Origin: a virus
Reading direction: 5' to 3' (one strand)
Length of the DNA: 64,000 nt
Virus record (IMG/VR): IMGVR_UViG_3300042566_000678
Span: 84,236 to 148,235 of that record
The notes beneath the pieces were generated by a model that was given only the letters and a program-made list of their open reading frames with translations, had not been told where the DNA came from and did no database searches. This document shows, piece after piece, positions 42,018-50,604 of the stretch (the stretch's first letter is position 1; every line of letters begins with the position of its first letter). A program made the position numbers and the translations under genes.

Positions 42018-42365
42018 TTAATCTATATTATGGTGTGCTTCATCATTTTGTGGTGCAGAACCTGCGCCAGTGTTTGATAAGGATACACCGTCTTCCTCGT
42101 CCATTTTTTGAACTAACATTTTATCTTTGTCTGTATCAGAGAACCAATAATCTATAATCTTACCATAAGAACCAATGAATGCTCCTAATAATAAAAGTAA
42201 TAATTCTTTCCACTCTTGCCCAACAACCGTATCTGCGTGAATAGAAATAAGAATACCAAATGTTGTGAGCATGAATGTGATTAAGACAATTAATGTCATT
42301 AACCACCTTCTATTCATCATTGTGTTTAGTAGGTCCTTAAATCCTGATGGAGTTTGTTGTTCCAT
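42018..42365 (-). CDS. Small membrane protein, holin-like
   Basis: 115 aa. Two TM helices (about 21-42 and 52-70); IIDYWFSDTDKDKM after the second helix recalls the YWFG/S motif seen after the TM region in many phage holin-like proteins. C-terminus acidic and His-containing. Together with 41697-41996 it may form the lysis pore. Confidence 0.65.
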   Translation of the reverse strand: MEQQTPSGFKDLLNTMMNRRWLMTLIVLITFMLTTFGILISIHADTVVGQEWKELLLLLLGAFIGSYGKIIDYWFSDTDKDKMLVQKMDEEDGVSLSNTGAGSAPQNDEAHHNID

Positions 42366-42371
42366 AATATA

Positions 42372-42695
42372 TTACCAAGCCGCTGGCTTCTCTTTGAACT
42401 CGTCTGCTTCTTTTTTAGGTTTTGGAGCAGGTGCAGGTTGAGCTGGTTTAGCTGAACCATTTCCTTCACCACCTTTGTTGATGATAATAGTTTTACCACC
42501 AGCTGATTGTTGTTGAGTTTGGTTGTTTTGGATGTTAATTACCGGAGCTGCTGCTGGAGCTGCTGCTGGCTGGTCACCACCACCGAACATTTGTGAACCT
42601 AACCAAGCTCCGCCTGCGGTTACTATTGTTCCTACTGTCCCAATTAGTGTTTTAACTAATCCTGACATTGTTCCATCGTTTGATTCTTCTGACAT
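42372..42695 (-). CDS. Membrane protein with Pro/Ala/Gln-rich tail
   Basis: 107 aa. One weak TM segment (LVKTLIGTVGTIVTAGGAWL), then low-complexity AAPAAAPV, NIQNNQTQQQ and a Lys/Pro-rich C-terminus. Clustered with the holin-like proteins. No family recognised. Confidence 0.6.
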   Translation of the reverse strand: MSEESNDGTMSGLVKTLIGTVGTIVTAGGAWLGSQMFGGGDQPAAAPAAAPVINIQNNQTQQQSAGGKTIIINKGGEGNGSAKPAQPAPAPKPKKEADEFKEKPAAW

Positions 42696-42719
42696 AATCT
42701 TTGTTTTTGTAATTTGTTA

Positions 42720-43091
42720 TTATAATTTATTAAAATCTGCTATTCCTAATGCGTTTCCTTCCATATCAAATAAAGCAATTCTATATGCAGAAGATGGTAA
42801 AGCGTTTGCGTATATTTTCAATACGTTATTTCCAGCTTTTATATCAACCTCTTCTTTTGATACTGATTTATTTTCTATGTTTAATATCTTTACTATATAT
42901 TTTCCAGCAGTTTCTGCTTTTACGTTCATAGAAACCTCATCTTTTACGAATGGTGTTTCTACTCTAATACCCATATTTCCAACTATTTGTAATTTTTCGT
43001 TTACTACGGTTGGAGTTGGTACGAATAATTCTTCATTTTGGCAAGATGCTAACAATCCAATTGCCAATATTGATGCTACTATTTTTTTCAT
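42720..43091 (-). CDS. Small lipoprotein with CTD-like beta fold
   Basis: 123 aa. Lipobox LLASC (Cys17). The mature part ends AGKYIVKILNIENKSVSKEE and RIALFDMEGNALGIADF, close in pattern to the C-terminal sorting domains of Bacteroidota T9SS cargo (GxYxVxI ... G). It is paralogous in layout to the next gene. ATG overlap with it is 4 bp. Confidence 0.7.
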   Translation of the reverse strand: MKKIVASILAIGLLASCQNEELFVPTPTVVNEKLQIVGNMGIRVETPFVKDEVSMNVKAETAGKYIVKILNIENKSVSKEEVDIKAGNNVLKIYANALPSSAYRIALFDMEGNALGIADFNKL

Positions 43092-43432
43092 TTTATTTTT
43101 ATTATTGTTTTTCCTAATTCTTTTTTAGCAACATCTTCCAATAACAGATATAAATATCTACTTTGTAACGATTTCGTATAAATCTTTCTTACATTTTCTC
43201 CACTTTGCCCAATAAACTTATCTCTACCTACTACTTGTCCACTTTCTTTGTCTATTAAAGTTAATGTATAAGTTCCTTTTTCTGGTAAATCAAAGTGTAG
43301 AGATTCTCCATTTGTAACACTACTTTCACTTACACTAAATATATCATCAATTGATAATCCTTCCGGCATTACCAATTCAGGTCCACTACACCCAACCAAT
43401 AGTATCAAAAATAAATATAGTATCCTTTTCAT
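43088..43432 (-). CDS. Small lipoprotein with CTD-like beta fold
   Basis: 114 aa. Lipobox ILLVGC (Cys15). Mature part contains KGTYTLTLIDKESGQVVGRD, again like a T9SS-type C-terminal domain. Coupled to the lectin-domain gene upstream by a one-base overlap, so probably made together with it. Confidence 0.7.
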   Translation of the reverse strand: MKRILYLFLILLVGCSGPELVMPEGLSIDDIFSVSESSVTNGESLHFDLPEKGTYTLTLIDKESGQVVGRDKFIGQSGENVRKIYTKSLQSRYLYLLLEDVAKKELGKTIIKIK

Positions 43433-45366
43433 TAGTTCATCTTTACTTTTAATGATATACCTTCTTTGTTTACCGCATCTGTTGCTGAAACTGATGTTAA
43501 ACCTAATGTACCTCCAATACCGATTAATGGTATAAATGTTATTTTGTATTCTGTATTATCATCCAACAATCCGTTTCCACTATAAATCAAAGAACCAAAG
43601 TTTATATACTTACCACTATCGTTTGAAAAGTTTGTAGGGTTTCCGGTAGTTGTATATTCTGTACCTTCGTATTTTAATGCATCACTATCATAGTTTAGTT
43701 TTAACTGAATACCTTTTAGTGATTGCCCTAATGTATTTACTTTTACACTTACCACTACTTTACCACCAACTATTTCACTTGATACATATGTAGAAACCTC
43801 CATAGGTATAGTTAAGTTCATAGTACGATTTACACTTGCAGTAGCTTGTGTATTTTGTGCTATCGTATGTGACATATTCACATCTCCCTTTAATGCTACC
43901 ACCACATTATACACATAATCATTTACAGTGGCATCAACCGCCAATGGAAAGTTTGCCCTGTATGGTCTATTTACCGATGTCCAATTTGATTTCGTTATAC
44001 CATCGTATGTACTTTTGTTTATTAATCTAAATAAATTATCTTCACTCCAAGTAGAAACTATCGGTACTGCACCTATTACGTTTTGTAATATTTTATATGA
44101 ATCTATTTCATTAAATACATTGTTTCCATCCACATCCGCATTTAAGAATTGAACCCCATTTGTAAATGTATTACTTTCAGTTCCACTCAATCCTCTATTA
44201 GCCAACTCTTGAAATGCCAAATATGCATCACCAACTGTCAATACACTAAAATATAGATTTGTTAAAGTAGCTGCTGGTAGTTTTGATAAATACATAACCA
44301 TATCGGTTTTACTTTTAACAAAATCACTTGTATTAACTACACTACCATTTGTACCCAAAGTTAAACCATTTGTTGTACTAACTGCCGTTGCTCCGTTTGC
44401 TGTATAATTTTTTACAGACCATTGCGATGGATTTATACCACCCCCAAAATAAAAATTAACCTTTGATGATGGTACATCTATGGGGTTTATTACATTTGCT
44501 GAATAGAAATTAGTAAAGGTTTGTGAATCAGGATTAGTCCAAGTTCCATATTCAATTATGTATGGGTTGCTCCAATTGTTTGATAAATCATTCCACGTTG
44601 ATGCACCATTCCAATTTGTTACCGCATAGTTCTCACTACCATTACTACCATTTGGTTCACCAGGTGCCCAGTTATTATAAACACCTACAATGTTTCCGGC
44701 ATTTTGTCCGTTTGAGGTTTTCATTACAGTTCCCTTTTCAGGTCCTGCATCAATTACCCATCTACCATCAACAACTTCATCTGTTGCCGCAAACCATATA
44801 CTAGCTTGAGGAACATTGGCAAATATAAAAGCGTTTTCATCGGCAGAAGTAATTGTTACCAAATATCCTGTCTGTCCTTTGAATGTTGTTAGTAATGATG
44901 CAGCTCTTGCTCCAGTGTAAGTATCTCCAGTTGTTACAGGTTTATAAAAGTGTCCGTTGATTGGATTGTAATAGAAACCGGTTGGATTTAAGGTTGCCGA
45001 TACTGATATTTGAACATTACCAGCAGTTGCACCAGTATTTATTTTTAAGGATGCTAATGCGTTGTTTATATTTGCTTGTGTACCTGTAAAAACTAAACGA
45101 GCTTTATTACCCGTTAAAGTAAAACCAGATGCTGGAGTTAGACCAGTTGTTGTAGTTAAATTGAAAGTTGTACCCGTTGGTGGATTGATAAACCCTATTG
45201 ATGCTAATAAAATATCAGTAGAAGTAAATCCATTCAAAACAAATCCACTACACGCCTGCCCACTTACGTTTAATTCAAACTTTTTAGAGGCAGGTTGTGT
45301 AATGGATTGTGCTATGGATATACTACTGGATAATAATATTAATATTACAACAAGTAGTTTTCTCAT
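43432..45366 (-). CDS. Exported C-type lectin / cohesin-like protein
   Basis: 644 aa. Signal peptide (MRKLLVVILILLSSSISIAQ). About 120-285 is a C-type lectin-like domain: FYKPVTTGDTYTGARA, GYLVTITSADENAFI, WAPGEPNGSNGSENYA and STWNDLSNNW contain the EPN and WND calcium/sugar-binding motifs. About 390-460 holds a dockerin-like loop (NADVDGNNVFNEID). The C-terminal 120 residues (VSVKVNTLGQSLKGIQLKLN) resemble a cohesin-type beta-sandwich. It should bind glycans at the cell surface. The C-terminal half is paralogous to the next protein. Confidence 0.78.
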   Translation of the reverse strand: MRKLLVVILILLSSSISIAQSITQPASKKFELNVSGQACSGFVLNGFTSTDILLASIGFINPPTGTTFNLTTTTGLTPASGFTLTGNKARLVFTGTQANINNALASLKINTGATAGNVQISVSATLNPTGFYYNPINGHFYKPVTTGDTYTGARAASLLTTFKGQTGYLVTITSADENAFIFANVPQASIWFAATDEVVDGRWVIDAGPEKGTVMKTSNGQNAGNIVGVYNNWAPGEPNGSNGSENYAVTNWNGASTWNDLSNNWSNPYIIEYGTWTNPDSQTFTNFYSANVINPIDVPSSKVNFYFGGGINPSQWSVKNYTANGATAVSTTNGLTLGTNGSVVNTSDFVKSKTDMVMYLSKLPAATLTNLYFSVLTVGDAYLAFQELANRGLSGTESNTFTNGVQFLNADVDGNNVFNEIDSYKILQNVIGAVPIVSTWSEDNLFRLINKSTYDGITKSNWTSVNRPYRANFPLAVDATVNDYVYNVVVALKGDVNMSHTIAQNTQATASVNRTMNLTIPMEVSTYVSSEIVGGKVVVSVKVNTLGQSLKGIQLKLNYDSDALKYEGTEYTTTGNPTNFSNDSGKYINFGSLIYSGNGLLDDNTEYKITFIPLIGIGGTLGLTSVSATDAVNKEGISLKVKMN

Positions 45367-46991
45367 TACTCTACATTTAATCTAAACTTATTTCCTTTTC
45401 CATCTACCGCATCTGATAATTCAGTATAGAATAAACCAGCGGTATTAGTTAGAGGAACGTTTGATGTGAAAGTTAATTTATATGGTGTACCAGTTTTAAT
45501 TCTTGCAGTTTTGATTTGGTCCATAGAACCAAATGTTAATCTACCATCTTTGTTTGTTGAAAAGTTAGTTATAGATGAACCAGCATCAAATACTATACCA
45601 TCTAAAGTTAATTTAGAACTATCATATTTTAAAATAACTTCCAATCCAGCTAATCCTTCTTGTGATAAATTACCAGTTAGTATCACCTTATTGTTTTCAA
45701 TTTTAGATGTTAAACTTAAAGTTGCGGTTCCTGCTACTTGATTTGCATATATTCCTCTACTAGCAATGGTTCTATTCATTGTTGTTTGACCACCTGTACT
45801 ATTTGCAGATATTGGTTGACCAGGATTAGATGAATGTGAGAAGTCTAAATCACCACTAAATGCATAAGAGAATAACTCTGTTTGATTTGCCGTTGTTATA
45901 TTAACTACGTTGTTAGATTGTGCAGGTGTAATATTAGGATATACCGCTTGTTTAGCTGATATAAACCCTAACGATGTTGCAGCTTGTCTAGTTATGTTTG
46001 CTTTTGATGATACATCTTGTCCTAAAATATAGGCAAATAAGTAATATGCATCATTATTATTAAAATCAGTATCTCCAGTTGTTACATTACCAATTGCCTT
46101 TTCAATTGCAGGATATTGGAATATAGATGATGTACCATTTAATCCAACATCGGTTACTGCTAAAAATGCTCTATACGCATCTGTAACCGTTACTACATTG
46201 TTTAAATAAGCTGCCCCAAATGTTGGAACAATATAGACACCAAATGTATCACCAATATTAAATTGTGCAAAATCAGCTATACCACCACCACTTAATGCTT
46301 TCTTTGCTAATGGTGGAACACCCCAGTTTGTACTACCATCTCCATTTAGTGGTTGTATTTGAACTGATAATGATGAAATATCAAAATTGGATGGATAGCC
46401 AACTTTCACTCTAAATGCAGAAACGTGTTTTACATCTGCATCTGCGAATGATAATTGAAGAACTTGCGAACCAATCGGTATAATTGGTGCATCGTTTGTT
46501 CCGTTTGCCGTTGCCAAATCCAATTTATGTATTCCTTGATATGTTGAGTTTTCTAATAAGATAAACTTTTCGGTTGCCCATAAACCATCAATTACCGCAT
46601 CTGCTCTTTGTGTTGTAAATTGTTTTACTATCCAATCGTTATTTGGTGAATAATTCCAAGGTGTTGAAGCATATTGTTTATCCAATTCACCAACTCCAAT
46701 TGTAGGATTTTGTGTGAACATATAATTTGGCCAAGTTGCTTCAAAGTTTTGTGCAGTTTGTCCTTGTGAAAATTCAGTAGGTCCTAACTTTTGTAAGTGT
46801 TTGTTTGAGTATTGGTAGCGCATCCATAGGTATCTTGGATTTGTACTTCCCTTAACAACATTGTACCTCATTGTTAGTGTATCACCAACTCTGTAAGGTT
46901 TTGAGTTGATGATTTCTTGGTTAATGATAAGTTGTCCGTAAGACATAAATGATGTTAAAAACAACACCAAACCGAATAATAAGTTTTTCAT
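45366..46991 (-). CDS. Exported cohesin-like protein, paralogue of the lectin protein
   Basis: 541 aa. Signal peptide (MKNLLFGLVLFLTSFMSYGQ). The N-terminal half is unrecognised and rich in aromatic residues. A dockerin-like loop (GDTDFNNNDAYYLF) lies near 315, and the C-terminal 110 residues (VILTGNLSQEGLAGLEVILK, LTFGSMDQIKTARIK) look cohesin-like, matching the order in the adjacent lectin protein. One-base overlaps on both sides. An interacting surface pair is a plausible inference. Confidence 0.7.
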   Translation of the reverse strand: MKNLLFGLVLFLTSFMSYGQLIINQEIINSKPYRVGDTLTMRYNVVKGSTNPRYLWMRYQYSNKHLQKLGPTEFSQGQTAQNFEATWPNYMFTQNPTIGVGELDKQYASTPWNYSPNNDWIVKQFTTQRADAVIDGLWATEKFILLENSTYQGIHKLDLATANGTNDAPIIPIGSQVLQLSFADADVKHVSAFRVKVGYPSNFDISSLSVQIQPLNGDGSTNWGVPPLAKKALSGGGIADFAQFNIGDTFGVYIVPTFGAAYLNNVVTVTDAYRAFLAVTDVGLNGTSSIFQYPAIEKAIGNVTTGDTDFNNNDAYYLFAYILGQDVSSKANITRQAATSLGFISAKQAVYPNITPAQSNNVVNITTANQTELFSYAFSGDLDFSHSSNPGQPISANSTGGQTTMNRTIASRGIYANQVAGTATLSLTSKIENNKVILTGNLSQEGLAGLEVILKYDSSKLTLDGIVFDAGSSITNFSTNKDGRLTFGSMDQIKTARIKTGTPYKLTFTSNVPLTNTAGLFYTELSDAVDGKGNKFRLNVE

Positions 46992-47473
46992 TATAATAGT
47001 TTTTTGATTAAGGTTTCACAAGTCTTTTTAATAGCATTTCTGGCTGATTGCTGATTGAATTGACCACCTTCATTAACTAATAATGTACTGGTAGATACTT
47101 CGGATGAACTTTCTTCTGCCAAAAACTGCTTTAATTTCTTGCCGTTTTTGTAAAGTGTGCCCTTTATTCGTATAACTACTTCAGTTTCATCTGAATGAAA
47201 AACTGATATGTTTGTTTTGGTTGTTAGAATATCGAAGAAAACGATTTCTGTTTTGAGAACGATTGTGTTCTCATCTATGGTTTCCATCAAAGGATGGTTC
47301 TCTTGTACTAATTCTTGTAAGATATTTTTTACACCAAAAGCCAGGTTTTTGTTGCCGGTTAAAGGTCCTATTTGAACGCTATTAACAACTTTCTCAACAA
47401 AAACTGGCTCTGTACTTTGTGCCATACCCATAATAGGTAATAGCACCAACAATATTGATGTAATTAGTCTCAT
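46991..47473 (-). CDS. Exported CsgG-related small protein
   Basis: 160 aa from ATG 47473, which has GGGAGAAATT in front; an ATG 12 bp further upstream is rejected for that reason. Signal peptide MRLITSILLVLLPIMGMAQS. The rest (IDENTIVLKTEIVFFDILTT, VVIRIKGTLYKNGKKL, NAIKKTCETLIKKLL) follows the order of the CsgG-like protein at 40905 in reduced form. First gene of the envelope operon that includes the lectin and cohesin proteins. Confidence 0.55.
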   Translation of the reverse strand: MRLITSILLVLLPIMGMAQSTEPVFVEKVVNSVQIGPLTGNKNLAFGVKNILQELVQENHPLMETIDENTIVLKTEIVFFDILTTKTNISVFHSDETEVVIRIKGTLYKNGKKLKQFLAEESSSEVSTSTLLVNEGGQFNQQSARNAIKKTCETLIKKLL

Positions 47474-47516
47474 AATTTCTCCCATAAATAAATATAGGAG
47501 AAATCATAAAACGATA

Positions 47517-47981
47517 TTAAATTTTAAGTTTTAAGGAAGCAATTTCCTTTTCAGGCGTTCCGTATTTTTGACAAAGGTTTAGTATTTCAGTTTTACCATA
47601 TTTGGTAGAATATAGAATATCCAAATATTCTTCTGCCTGTAATGTGGATACTTGATTATCTTTTGCTACCAACTCAATTAACCATTTTTCATAATCAGCT
47701 GATTTTTTACCTTTCATGTATTTTAGATAATATTTTTTCTTTGGTATTACATCAATCATAACTTTGTAGAATTGTTCAGCCTCTAATGTCTCAACCAATG
47801 GTTGTATTTCAGCCAAAAATTCTACAAATTCATAATTCATTGATAGGTAACGAAAAATAAGATAATTAGTCCAAGTCTTTTTATCCTCTACGGATATTGT
47901 ATTGAAATAATCAGATTTCTGATGTTCCGTTATTGCCGATATGTGGTCAAATAAGCCCAAGCGGGTTTTTTCCTTCGCCAT
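47517..47981 (-). CDS. 62: Clamp loader small subunit (T4 gp62-like)
   Basis: 154 aa. LGLFDHISAITEHQKSDYF, SVEDKKTWTNYLIFRYLSM and the helical rest match gp62-type small subunits of T4-related phages, which are short and divergent. gp62 binds four gp44 ATPase subunits and stabilises the open sliding clamp. gp44-like and gp45-like genes are in the same operon, which supports the call. It overlaps the zinc-ribbon gene by 35 bp. Confidence 0.75.
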   Translation of the reverse strand: MAKEKTRLGLFDHISAITEHQKSDYFNTISVEDKKTWTNYLIFRYLSMNYEFVEFLAEIQPLVETLEAEQFYKVMIDVIPKKKYYLKYMKGKKSADYEKWLIELVAKDNQVSTLQAEEYLDILYSTKYGKTEILNLCQKYGTPEKEIASLKLKI

Positions 47982-48210
47982 TTTCTTTTGGTTTTCTTAA
48001 TTCGGGTTGTAACAACTCTTCTAATGGTTCTCCACACTCTACACATAAGTAGATTTCAAATGGGATAATTTCATCCGATGCTGCACCTGTGAGTAATTTA
48101 CTCATCTTTTTAAACTTATACCCAATTGCAAAAGTATCACCTCCACAATTTGCACAAGCCATATCCTTTGCTTGTGATATGTTTGGTTTTCCTAAATTAC
48201 CACCTATCAT
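47947..48210 (-). CDS. Zinc-ribbon protein
   Basis: 87 aa with two CxxC pairs, CANCGGD (about 19-25) and CVECGEP (about 55-61), which should hold one zinc. The C-terminus is Pro/Lys-rich. Short ribbon proteins at this place in the replication operon occur in related phages; role unknown, perhaps DNA or protein binding. Confidence 0.7.
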   Translation of the reverse strand: MIGGNLGKPNISQAKDMACANCGGDTFAIGYKFKKMSKLLTGAASDEIIPFEIYLCVECGEPLEELLQPELRKPKENGEGKNPLGLI

Positions 48211-48512
48211 CGTATCACCATTAAAACTTCTTGCTCTCGCAATAAAATATAATCTTTACCAGCCAACTTAATAGTTTGTGTATCATAACTATTGTGTGGT
48301 AGTAATACTTTGTTACCAACCTCTAAAGTCATAGGGATACGAGTTCCGTTTTGTGTAAATACACCAGGTCCAACTGATATTACTTTACCCAATTTGTTTT
48401 CCCCATATTGTGCAGTCTCTGGTAAGATAATACCACCAACTGTCTTTTCTTGCTTTTCAATCTCAATTAAAACTCTATCACCAATAGGTTTTGCTGTTTC
48501 TGTGTTTTCCAT
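48207..48512 (-). CDS. groES: GroES/Cpn10 co-chaperonin
   Basis: 101 aa, normal Cpn10 length. GDRVLIEIEK, GGIILPETAQ (mobile loop end), GKVISVGPG and ILLREQEVLMVI are classical GroES elements. In T4 the unrelated-in-sequence gp31 replaces host GroES to fold the capsid protein; this protein probably does the same with host GroEL. Lies in the replication operon between clamp loader and zinc-ribbon genes. Confidence 0.9.
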   Translation of the reverse strand: MENTETAKPIGDRVLIEIEKQEKTVGGIILPETAQYGENKLGKVISVGPGVFTQNGTRIPMTLEVGNKVLLPHNSYDTQTIKLAGKDYILLREQEVLMVIR

Positions 48513-48515
48513 AAT

Positions 48516-49475
48516 TTATTTTTTAATAATTCCAATTATACCTATAACTCCTGCCATAAAGCAGATTTCTTTATCTACTACCATAGAATCTCTATATTGA
48601 GCTTCTGCTAATGATAGAATAACACTAGCCGTATTACCAGCTGCGTAATCATCTACCTTTTCATACAAATATGCATACAACTCCGTAAAATCATTTAATC
48701 TATTATCCAATACCAATTGTCTGATATTTAGATATGTATTACGTTTATCATCACTAGCTTTCAAATAATCAACTAATTTGGATTTAACATCCGATTGAAT
48801 CAAAGTTTGAGTATCAATTTTTAATTCACCCTTCGATGATTGTAGTTGGCAAGTATTTATAACTCTACGAATATCAGGATAATACTGATTAATAATCTCT
48901 GCCAAATTCTTAATATCAAATGCAATACCCTCTTTAGTTAATACCTTACTAACATGAACTGCAACATCTTTCTTTGATGGTGGTATTACCGCAAATGTTT
49001 GACATCTAGAAATGATTGGTTCAATAATCTTTTCGTGATAGTTACAAGTTAGAATGAAACGGCAATGTGCACTAAATGTTTCCATTACATTACGAAGAAT
49101 TGCCTGACCATTTGGTGTTAAATAATCTGCCTCATCTAAAATGATAATTTTATAACCACCAAAACCAACTCCACTTGCAAAGTTTTTAATTTTAACACGT
49201 AGAGTTTCCACACCATTCTCATCCGATGCATTGATAATCATATAATCACATTTGATTGTGTTTGCTATGATTTTAGCTAATGTAGTTTTACCAGTACCAG
49301 CTTTACCATAAAGTAATAAATGTGGTATATCGTTTCTCTCCAAATAGCCCTCTACTTTTTCTTTCAATAACTCATTACCAATATATTCATTTAATACCTT
49401 TGGACGGTATTTTTCCACCCACAAACTATGGTTTGAAGATGCATCCTCTACTTTTTCTGTTTCAAAAAACGCCAT
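48516..49475 (-). CDS. 44: Clamp loader large subunit (T4 gp44 / RFC-like)
   Basis: 319 aa AAA+ protein. WVEKYRPKVLNEYIG (RFC box II), Walker A LLYGKAGTGKTTLAK at about 54-68, Walker B IIILDEADYL, then RFILTCNYHEKI (sensor 1) and SRCQTF (the SRC arginine finger). It loads the sliding clamp on primer ends with ATP. The C-terminal 100 residues form the collar helices. Start 6 bp from the glycosyltransferase stop. Confidence 0.95.
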   Translation of the reverse strand: MAFFETEKVEDASSNHSLWVEKYRPKVLNEYIGNELLKEKVEGYLERNDIPHLLLYGKAGTGKTTLAKIIANTIKCDYMIINASDENGVETLRVKIKNFASGVGFGGYKIIILDEADYLTPNGQAILRNVMETFSAHCRFILTCNYHEKIIEPIISRCQTFAVIPPSKKDVAVHVSKVLTKEGIAFDIKNLAEIINQYYPDIRRVINTCQLQSSKGELKIDTQTLIQSDVKSKLVDYLKASDDKRNTYLNIRQLVLDNRLNDFTELYAYLYEKVDDYAAGNTASVILSLAEAQYRDSMVVDKEICFMAGVIGIIGIIKK

Positions 49476-49481
49476 TATATT

Positions 49482-50603
49482 TTATTGTTTATCTGTTAAT
49501 TTATTATGCAATATTTGTAACATAACATCATTGTTTTTTGATAATTCACTACAACGATTTATAGCCATAACCTCTCTTTCTTTTCTGAACCCATCGTTAT
49601 CCAATAGTTTATCCAACATTTCAAATAAATCCTTTTTGAATTTGAAGAACATACCATCGGGTTCGATTTCTCTATAACAATCTGATTCCTGATAAATCAT
49701 TGGTGTACCATTCATCATACAATCCGTAGCTGCTACACTCCACCCATAGTTAGTTTGCCTCATTTGAATACCAACTAAACAATTTTGTAATCTATTATAG
49801 TATTCGTGCTTTGGTACTTTCGTATTATCAATCCAACTATGTTCGGGTGTACCATCTAATTGTGGCACCCATACATTAAAGTCTTGCCGTTTCTCTCTAT
49901 ACTCTTCCATCAATTTAATGAAAGATGGATACCCTTTATAAGCTGCTGCTCTGTGGTTGAATACAATCGTATTAGTTTTTTCATTAGATGGTGTAGATAC
50001 AATTTTACTATCATCTATACCAAGATTCCATACTGTAAGTATTTTATCTAAATTACTAACAAATCCATCACTATACCAAATACTAGCTTCTTCCAATACT
50101 CTGTTCTTTTGGTCTTGTGTATTTAAGAAGCAAGTTTCCATTTGAGATACACCCAACAACTCAATCGGCATCCATCTCCATTTGTTCTTTCTATCCTCTG
50201 CGTTGCATGATTTCATCTCCCACCAATGTGCGTAACCAATGATTTTGGTATCAAATGAGTTTTTATATCTACCCACTTGCGGCCAATCTGGTAAATGGGA
50301 ATAAATTACATCATATTCAACATTCTCCAACACTTTATTCATATCGGGTGGATATGTACGCATCTTTATCATATCACCAGAGAATGGTAGTATGTGCTGC
50401 TTTACATTTAATAAGTTCAGCTTTTGTACGGGTTTTGGTAGTATAATATTCCAAAAGTATTCACCATAACTTTCCAATCCTTTAATGTGGTTATAAATTA
50501 CATCCACAAAAGAATCTTTCTCTATATTAGAGGAATTGGTGATATTTGGTATTACCAATACGCGTCTAGCTTCGTTACTTATTTGTCCTTCCCAAAATTG
50601 CAT
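49482..50603 (-). CDS. Glycosyltransferase, GT-B, in replication operon
   Basis: 373 aa. The C-domain has TIVFNHRAAAYKGYPSFIKL and TNYGWSVAATDCMMNGTPMI, a GT4-like arrangement; the N-domain carries YDVIYSHLPDWPQV and IGYAHWWEMK. T4 codes for glucosyltransferases that act on DNA, so its location between gp44 and the sliding clamp raises DNA modification as a possibility, though the sequence does not show it. Confidence 0.75.
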   Translation of the reverse strand: MQFWEGQISNEARRVLVIPNITNSSNIEKDSFVDVIYNHIKGLESYGEYFWNIILPKPVQKLNLLNVKQHILPFSGDMIKMRTYPPDMNKVLENVEYDVIYSHLPDWPQVGRYKNSFDTKIIGYAHWWEMKSCNAEDRKNKWRWMPIELLGVSQMETCFLNTQDQKNRVLEEASIWYSDGFVSNLDKILTVWNLGIDDSKIVSTPSNEKTNTIVFNHRAAAYKGYPSFIKLMEEYREKRQDFNVWVPQLDGTPEHSWIDNTKVPKHEYYNRLQNCLVGIQMRQTNYGWSVAATDCMMNGTPMIYQESDCYREIEPDGMFFKFKKDLFEMLDKLLDNDGFRKEREVMAINRCSELSKNNDVMLQILHNKLTDKQ

Positions 50604-50604
50604 A

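Noticed and set aside
35261-47473. Bacterial chromosome segment joined by misassembly
   Set aside because: Strand, overlaps, AT content and leader style continue unchanged on both sides into phage genes; read coverage would still be needed to exclude it.
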